This document shows, piece after piece, positions 59,844 through 64,000 of a stretch of 64,000 bases of DNA (position 1 is its first letter; every line of letters starts with the position of its first letter). The notes beneath the pieces were generated by a model. That model saw only the letters and a program-made list of their open reading frames with translations. It did no database searches and was not told where the DNA came from. The position numbers were made by a program, and so were the translations under genes. Source of the stretch: Haloarcula pellucida (lineage in GTDB: Archaea; Halobacteriota; Halobacteria; Halobacteriales; Haloarculaceae); the NCBI RefSeq assembly GCF_014647235.1, contig NZ_BMOU01000006.1, positions 62,001 to 126,000 on the forward strand, in the 5' to 3' direction.

Positions 59844-60755
59844 TCAGGCACGGAGCGACGGCAGTTCCTGCACCGCGTCTCGCGGCGGCGCGTCGAACAG
59901 GTCCGGGTGACAGAGCGCCGCGAGGAACTCCAGCGTGTCCACCAGTCGCGGCCCCGAGCGGTTGACGTAGTGGTGGCCGTCCACGACGTAGGCCCGACCC
60001 TCCCGAACGGCTGTGAGTTCGTCGAACCCCGGCCGTTCGGTCAGGTCCGCGAGGTTCTCCCGGGTCTGATTGACGTCGAAGCCACACGGCGCCGCCACCA
60101 GTACGTCGGGGTCGTACTCTCGCACTTCCTCCCACTCGCGCGGCCGGGAGTGGGCACCGCGCTCGGCCATCCCGTAGACGCCGCCCGCTTTCTCGACCAT
60201 CTCGGGAACCCAGTGGCCGGCCACCATCACCGGATCCAGCCAGTCGAGGACGGCCACGCTGGGCGTCTCGCTCGCTCGTGCGGCCGTCGTCTCGACGGCG
60301 GCGACTCGCTGGCGGAGGGTCGCCACGAGGTCGGTCGCCGCCTCGTCACGACCGATGGCCGCGCCGACGCGGTGGATGGAGCCGAAGAGGTCGTCGAGGC
60401 TGTGGACGTCCAGCGTCAGCACCTCGGCGTCGAGTCCGAGGTCCTCGACCGCCTCCGCCACCAGCACGTGGTCGACGGCACAGACGTCACAGACGCCCTG
60501 CGTGACGATTACGTCGGGGTCGACGGCGGCCAGCGTCTCGCGGTCGATGGCGTAGACGCCGTCGCCGGACTCGGCGTCTGCGACCTGTTCGTTAATCTCG
60601 CTGCTGGAGGCCTCCGGGTCGACACGGGAGCGGTTGACCGACGGTCGCTCGCGGGCCGCCGGCGGGTAGTCACACTCGTGTGAGACGCCGACCGGTTCGA
60701 CGCCGAGGGCGTAGACGATCTCCGTCGCGGACGGCAGTAGCGTGACGACGCGCAT
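59844..60755 (-). CDS. BtuF/FhuD-like binding protein without signal peptide
   Basis: 303 residues of the cobalamin/iron-siderophore binding-protein fold: VVTLLPSATEIVYALG at the very start, LAAVDPDVIVTQGVC, then VAVLDWLDPVMVAGHWVPEM and PCGFDVNQTRENL. The first residues already belong to the fold, so there is no signal peptide or lipobox. Homologs of this form are often annotated cobalamin-binding protein. It may be a cytoplasmic cobalamin or cobinamide binder. No permease or ATPase gene is adjacent. Confidence 0.85.
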   Translation of the reverse strand: MRVVTLLPSATEIVYALGVEPVGVSHECDYPPAARERPSVNRSRVDPEASSSEINEQVADAESGDGVYAIDRETLAAVDPDVIVTQGVCDVCAVDHVLVAEAVEDLGLDAEVLTLDVHSLDDLFGSIHRVGAAIGRDEAATDLVATLRQRVAAVETTAARASETPSVAVLDWLDPVMVAGHWVPEMVEKAGGVYGMAERGAHSRPREWEEVREYDPDVLVAAPCGFDVNQTRENLADLTERPGFDELTAVREGRAYVVDGHHYVNRSGPRLVDTLEFLAALCHPDLFDAPPRDAVQELPSLRA

Positions 60756-60857
60756 ACGCCCGCTACGGCCCGCCGGGTCTAAAGGCTCCCCTCGCGGCCG
60801 TCCCGGTCACACTAATCCTTCGTTACGCTTACCGTCCGTGACCCCGCAGACGCTCGT

Positions 60858-61337
60858 ATGAACGTCAAATCGCGGCACCACCTCCGCTCGGACGAGGTCG
60901 ATGCCATCGCGACGGCGCTTTCTGACAACCTCGGCGTCGAACTCGACGCCGACACCTTCGAGAAGGTCGAGTTCGAGGACAGCGACTGGGACGTCGTCCT
61001 CGTCGACGGCGACCCCCTCGTGCTGTATATCGACAGCGAACCGTTCCTCACCGTCGAGGGCGCGAACGCTCACCCACCCCAGAAACACGTCGTCACCGTC
61101 GACACCGGCGCCATCTCCTTCGTCTCGGACGGCGCAGACATCATGCGGCCCGGCATCACCGAGGCCGACGACGACATCAGTTCGGGCGACCTCGTCGCCA
61201 TCAACGAGGAGTCCCACGGGAAGTTCCTCGCTATCGGGCGTGCGAAGACCGACGGCGACGACATGGTCGGCGACTCGGGCAAGGTCGTCGAGTCTATCCA
61301 CCACGTCGGCGACGACCTGTTCGAGTTCTCGGTGTGA
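60858..61337 (+). CDS. PUA-domain RNA-binding protein
   Basis: 159 residues. The N-terminal half (about 1-75) is an alpha/beta domain with VKSRHHLRSDEVDAIATALS. The C-terminal half is a PUA domain with MRPGITEADDDISSGDLVAI and GRAKTDGDDM, as in archaeal tRNA-guanine-transglycosylase-associated and COG2016-type proteins. It probably binds structured RNA (tRNA or rRNA). Single gene, 61 nt before sepF; the exact partner is unknown. Confidence 0.88.
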   Translation: MNVKSRHHLRSDEVDAIATALSDNLGVELDADTFEKVEFEDSDWDVVLVDGDPLVLYIDSEPFLTVEGANAHPPQKHVVTVDTGAISFVSDGADIMRPGITEADDDISSGDLVAINEESHGKFLAIGRAKTDGDDMVGDSGKVVESIHHVGDDLFEFSV

Positions 61338-61398
61338 GATCCGCGACGAAATCCCGTCTGACGAAAAGTTGAAACGGGTAGCGCCCGCCGTGGGGCAC

Positions 61399-61758
61399 AT
61401 GGGACTCATGAGCAAGATTCTCGGCGAGTCGGGCAACTCCCGGAAGACCGAGGATTACGTCGAACTGAACGCGGACGACTTCGATGCGTCGGGTGCCGAG
61501 ACCGAGCGACAGGTCCGCATCGCCCGCATCAGCGACAAGCAGGACGTCATCGAGATCAAAGACGCCGTCTACGATGGCGACGTGGTCATCGCCGACATCA
61601 CGCGCCACTCGACGCAGGACCGGACGATGGAACACATCAGCGACGAACTCAAACAGGTCGCCAACGAGGTCGGCGGCGACATCGTCCAGAAGGACGACGA
61701 CCAACTCATCATCACCCCCGCCGGCGTCGGTATCGCCCGCGAACGCCTCGGTCGGTAG
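61399..61758 (+). CDS. sepF: Cell division protein SepF
   Basis: A 119-residue archaeal SepF: an N-terminal amphipathic membrane-binding helix (MGLMSKILGESG), a short linker with EDYVELNADDFD, then the dimerising core QVRIARISDKQDVIEIKDAV to IITPAGVGIARER. It tethers FtsZ to the membrane at the division site. The start at 61399 is chosen so that the complete amphipathic helix is included; a second ATG lies 9 nt downstream. Confidence 0.95.
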   Translation: MGLMSKILGESGNSRKTEDYVELNADDFDASGAETERQVRIARISDKQDVIEIKDAVYDGDVVIADITRHSTQDRTMEHISDELKQVANEVGGDIVQKDDDQLIITPAGVGIARERLGR

Positions 61759-61824
61759 GTGCCGTCTCTCTTCTGACCCGCCGCGTTCAACGTCCTTTTC
61801 GGTGTCCGCCGGGTAGGGTCAGTA

Positions 61825-62769
61825 ATGACAGAACCGGCGATACGCGCCCGAAACTTACGAAAAAACTACGGTGACGTACAGGCCCTCGACGGATTGGACC
61901 TGACCGTCGACCGCGGCGAGTTCTTCGGTCTCCTCGGGCCCAACGGCGCGGGCAAGACGACGTTCATCAACACGCTGGTCGGCCTCGTCCACAAAGACGG
62001 CGGGGACGCCGAAGTGTTCGGTTTCGACGTCGAGGACGACTACCGAGCGGCCCGCGACCGAATCGGACTGGCACCACAGGAGTTCAACGTCGACCGCTTT
62101 TTCCCCATTATCGAAGTTCTCGAACACAAGGCCGGCTACCACGGCATCGGAAGCAAAGAGGCCCACCGACGCGCCGAAGAGGCGCTGAAGACCGTCGGCA
62201 TCTGGGACAAGCGGGACACCCGATTCGACTGGCTCTCCGGCGGGATGAAACGGCGGTTCGTCCTCGCCCGCGCCCTCGTCTCGAACCCGGACCTGCTGAT
62301 TCTGGACGAACCCACGGCCGGCGTCGACGTCCAGTTGCGCCACGACCTCTGGGACATCATCAACCGGATGAACGACGCCGGCACGACCATCCTGCTGACG
62401 ACGCACTACATCGAGGAGGCCGAACGCCTCTGTGACCGGGTCGCTATCGTGGACTCGGGGAGCAAGGTAGAGGTGGCCTCGCCCGACGAGCTGATGTCGA
62501 GAGGCACCGACACCATCGACCTCGGTCTGGCCGACCCACCACGGTCCGCACCGAGACTCGCCGTCGACGGCGTCACCGACGTTGCGGTGACTGACGACGG
62601 CCTCAGCGTCACGGCGGCGGGTGGGAGCCAGACTGCGCCCGAACTGGTTCGAGTACTCGAACGGCAGGGGTACCACGTCACGTCGCTCGACATCCGGCGA
62701 GCCTCGCTCGAAGAGGTGTTCGTCGACCTGACGCGCGACGACCGCGAGTACGCGGAGGTGTCCGCATGA
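61825..62769 (+). CDS. ABC-2 type exporter ATPase
   Basis: 314 residues of the DrrA/CcmA-like class: Walker A GPNGAGKTTFINTL (about 38-51), signature LSGGMKRR, Walker B LLILDEPTAGVD, and switch His in LLTTHYIEEAERLC. The C-terminal 80 residues, typical of the subfamily, end ...EYAEVSA. It pairs with the permease whose start overlaps by 4 nt. The substrate (drug, lipid or other) cannot be predicted. Confidence 0.93.
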   Translation: MTEPAIRARNLRKNYGDVQALDGLDLTVDRGEFFGLLGPNGAGKTTFINTLVGLVHKDGGDAEVFGFDVEDDYRAARDRIGLAPQEFNVDRFFPIIEVLEHKAGYHGIGSKEAHRRAEEALKTVGIWDKRDTRFDWLSGGMKRRFVLARALVSNPDLLILDEPTAGVDVQLRHDLWDIINRMNDAGTTILLTTHYIEEAERLCDRVAIVDSGSKVEVASPDELMSRGTDTIDLGLADPPRSAPRLAVDGVTDVAVTDDGLSVTAAGGSQTAPELVRVLERQGYHVTSLDIRRASLEEVFVDLTRDDREYAEVSA

Positions 62770-63629
62770 GCCACGACACCGACGTGGGGACGAACGGTGC
62801 GGGCCCGGCGACCGACGACGCCCGCGACGGTGCACCGACGGGACTGCGTGCGCGACTCGTCGGCCTCTGGACGCTTCTGCACCGCGAGATTCTTCGCTAC
62901 GTTCGACGCCCGCGCAACACGTTCCTCCCGCCGATGATTACGAACGTACTGTACTTCACCGTCTTCGGCGTCGTCCTCGGCGAGCGAATCAGCGGCAACG
63001 ACCCGAACGCCTTCGGCGGCGCCGGCTACATTCTCTTCATCCTGCCCGGACTGGTGGTGCTGGGGATGATCTCCAACGCCTTCGAGAACGCGTCGTTCTC
63101 CATCTTCCACGGCCGCTGGAACGAGTACATCCACGAAGTGCTGACCTCGCCGTTGTCTCACACCGAGATGGTGCTTGCCTACGTCGCCGCCTCATCGCTC
63201 CGCGGTATCGTCGTCGGCGCCATCATCTGGGGCGTCGGCCTCGTCTTCACGCCGGTGACCGTCGCGAACCCGTTCTACCTCGCGGCGTTCACGCTCGTCA
63301 TCCCGACGCTGTTCGCCGCGTTCGGCGTCATCGGCGGCCTCTGGGCGCGTGACTTCGACTACCTGACGGTGATGAACCAGTTCATCATCCGCCCGCTGGT
63401 GTTCTTCGGCGCGGTGTTCTACCCCCTCTCTGCGCTCTCGGGCATCTGGCGACAGGTCACGCTGCTGAACCCGATGGTGTACATGGTCAACGGCGTCCGC
63501 TACGGCGTCATCCCCGAGGCAGTGGCCGTCCCGCCGAACCGCTCCCTGTTCGTGCTGACGGGCCTCACCGTCGCCGTCATCTTCGTCGACATCGAACTGG
63601 TCAAGCGTGGCTACGGACTGGTCGACTGA
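62766..63629 (+). CDS. ABC-2 type exporter permease
   Basis: 287 residues: an acidic cytoplasmic N-terminus, then six helices of the ABC-2 fold, with RPRNTFLPPMITNVLYFTVF, HGRWNEYIHEVLTSPLSHTE (coupling-helix region) and IRPLVFFGAVFYPLSALSGI. It is coupled with the ATPase gene upstream. The domain pattern matches DrrB or polysaccharide/teichoic exporters; no substrate given. Confidence 0.92.
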   Translation: MSHDTDVGTNGAGPATDDARDGAPTGLRARLVGLWTLLHREILRYVRRPRNTFLPPMITNVLYFTVFGVVLGERISGNDPNAFGGAGYILFILPGLVVLGMISNAFENASFSIFHGRWNEYIHEVLTSPLSHTEMVLAYVAASSLRGIVVGAIIWGVGLVFTPVTVANPFYLAAFTLVIPTLFAAFGVIGGLWARDFDYLTVMNQFIIRPLVFFGAVFYPLSALSGIWRQVTLLNPMVYMVNGVRYGVIPEAVAVPPNRSLFVLTGLTVAVIFVDIELVKRGYGLVD

Positions 63630-63642
63630 AGACGAGACGGAC

Positions 63643-63768
63643 GTGCCCGGCATGCCGGATTGGGTCCGCCTCCGGCGGGGCGGACAAACTATGACAGGGT
63701 GCCCGGCTTCGTGCCGGACCACGCGGCGGTGCCGCGGCCCGGATATTTTGTGCGCCTCCGGTGGGGCG
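63643..63768 (+). repeat. Cluster of five GC hairpins with two repeated units
   Basis: Between the permease stop and the convergent gene (63630-63842) lie CCGGCATGCCGG (63647-63658), GTCCGCC / GGCGGAC (63664-63670 with 63679-63685), CCGGC / GCCGG (63703-63717), CGCGGC / GCCGCG (63722-63736), and CGCC / GGCG (63753-63768). CGCCTCCGGYGGGGCG occurs twice (63667-63682 and 63753-63768), and GTGCCCGGC...GCCGGA twice (63643-63659 and 63699-63718). It may be a double terminator or a structured RNA. Confidence 0.55.
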
Positions 63769-63842
63769 TATGTGAACATATGACACGAGAGTATTTAGGG
63801 GTGACGGCGATCTGATGTTTCCGGAAAAACAGCACTGCTCGC

Positions 63843-64000
63843 TCAGACGTTGTCCGGCGCGTCGGCGTCGTCCTCGACGGACCGCTTCAGGGAGTCACGG
63901 CGGGCCTTTGCGTCTCGACCCGTCGCCTCTTCGAGGAAATCGTTCTTGACCGAGACGGCGTCCTCGGCGGCGTCGACGTGGCCCTCGGAGATGACCTGCT
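63843..64000 (-). CDS. Unidentified protein, C-terminal part
   Basis: The last 51 residues of a minus-strand gene whose start lies beyond the window. The visible part is helical, acidic and ends in DADAPDNV before TGA (63843-63845); it includes AEDAVSVKNDFLEEATGRDA. No family can be named from this fragment. It is convergent with the ABC-2 exporter genes across the hairpin cluster. Confidence 0.7.
   Translation of the reverse strand, partial: QVISEGHVDAAEDAVSVKNDFLEEATGRDAKARRDSLKRSVEDDADAPDNV

Noticed and set aside
1-64000. CRISPR arrays, insertion sequences, integrase or attachment sites
   Set aside because: Looked for regularly spaced repeats, transposase-like proteins and flanking duplications; none seen.

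Overview
The window is a gene-dense, GC-rich haloarchaeal chromosome segment. Evidence for this is the acidic proteins, the strong GC bias at third codon positions, the ATGA/GTGA start-stop overlaps, the mostly leaderless-looking promoters, the Tat-type signal peptides, and archaeal markers (ABCE1/RLI, SepF, UbaA, SAMP/MoaD, archaemetzincin). The urease order ureB-C-A-G-D-E-F and the overall content fit the Haloarcula-type haloarchaea, but the species cannot be fixed from the sequence. No rRNA, tRNA, CRISPR array, IS element or integrase was seen. REGION 1 (1-4.3 kb): housekeeping genes: the end of archaemetzincin, an RLI/ABCE1 ribosome-recycling ATPase with an EMC6-like membrane protein, a winged-helix protein, and two very small zinc-ribbon genes. 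REGION 2 (4.3-35.3 kb): a molybdenum/tungsten island. It holds cofactor synthesis genes (two moeA, one fused to a binding-protein-like domain; moaA; two MoaD-like beta-grasp proteins), a YqeC-like maturation factor, and oxyanion uptake (WtpABC ABC importer, MOT1-type permease, ModE-like regulator). The enzymes that use the cofactor are two aldehyde:ferredoxin oxidoreductase (AOR) family proteins, one lacking its Fe-S cysteine motif, and a Tat-exported membrane-bound formate dehydrogenase. Divergent from the dehydrogenase are a TorD-like chaperone and an HdrA/MvhD-like multi-ferredoxin protein. A DyP-like Tat lipoprotein and several small membrane proteins sit in between. The island ends with a PIN/KH ATPase. 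REGION 3 (35.4-54.5 kb): a nitrogen island around urea. It holds a long-form ureohydrolase (agmatinase or possibly guanidine hydrolase), a PhoU-like regulator, a sodium:solute symporter with an overlapping 33-residue membrane protein, a JAMM protease-like gene, the UrtABCDE urea importer, NikR, the NikMNQO nickel importer and the complete urease operon. In outline, a guanidino compound could be imported and split to urea, urea could also be imported directly, nickel is supplied under NikR control, and urease releases ammonia. A near-palindromic 12-mer, GGACGAACGTCC, and variants of it recur in the intergenic regions of this island and may be a shared operator. A NikR-like inverted repeat overlaps the nikM promoter. 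REGION 4 (54.5-64 kb): mixed genes: a membrane protein, an M20 and an M32 metallopeptidase, a soluble chemotaxis-type transducer, the E1-like UbaA (which would activate the MoaD/SAMP proteins of region 2), a BtuF-like binding protein, a PUA-domain protein, SepF, and an ABC-2 exporter. These are followed by an unusual cluster of hairpins and the end of an unidentified gene.
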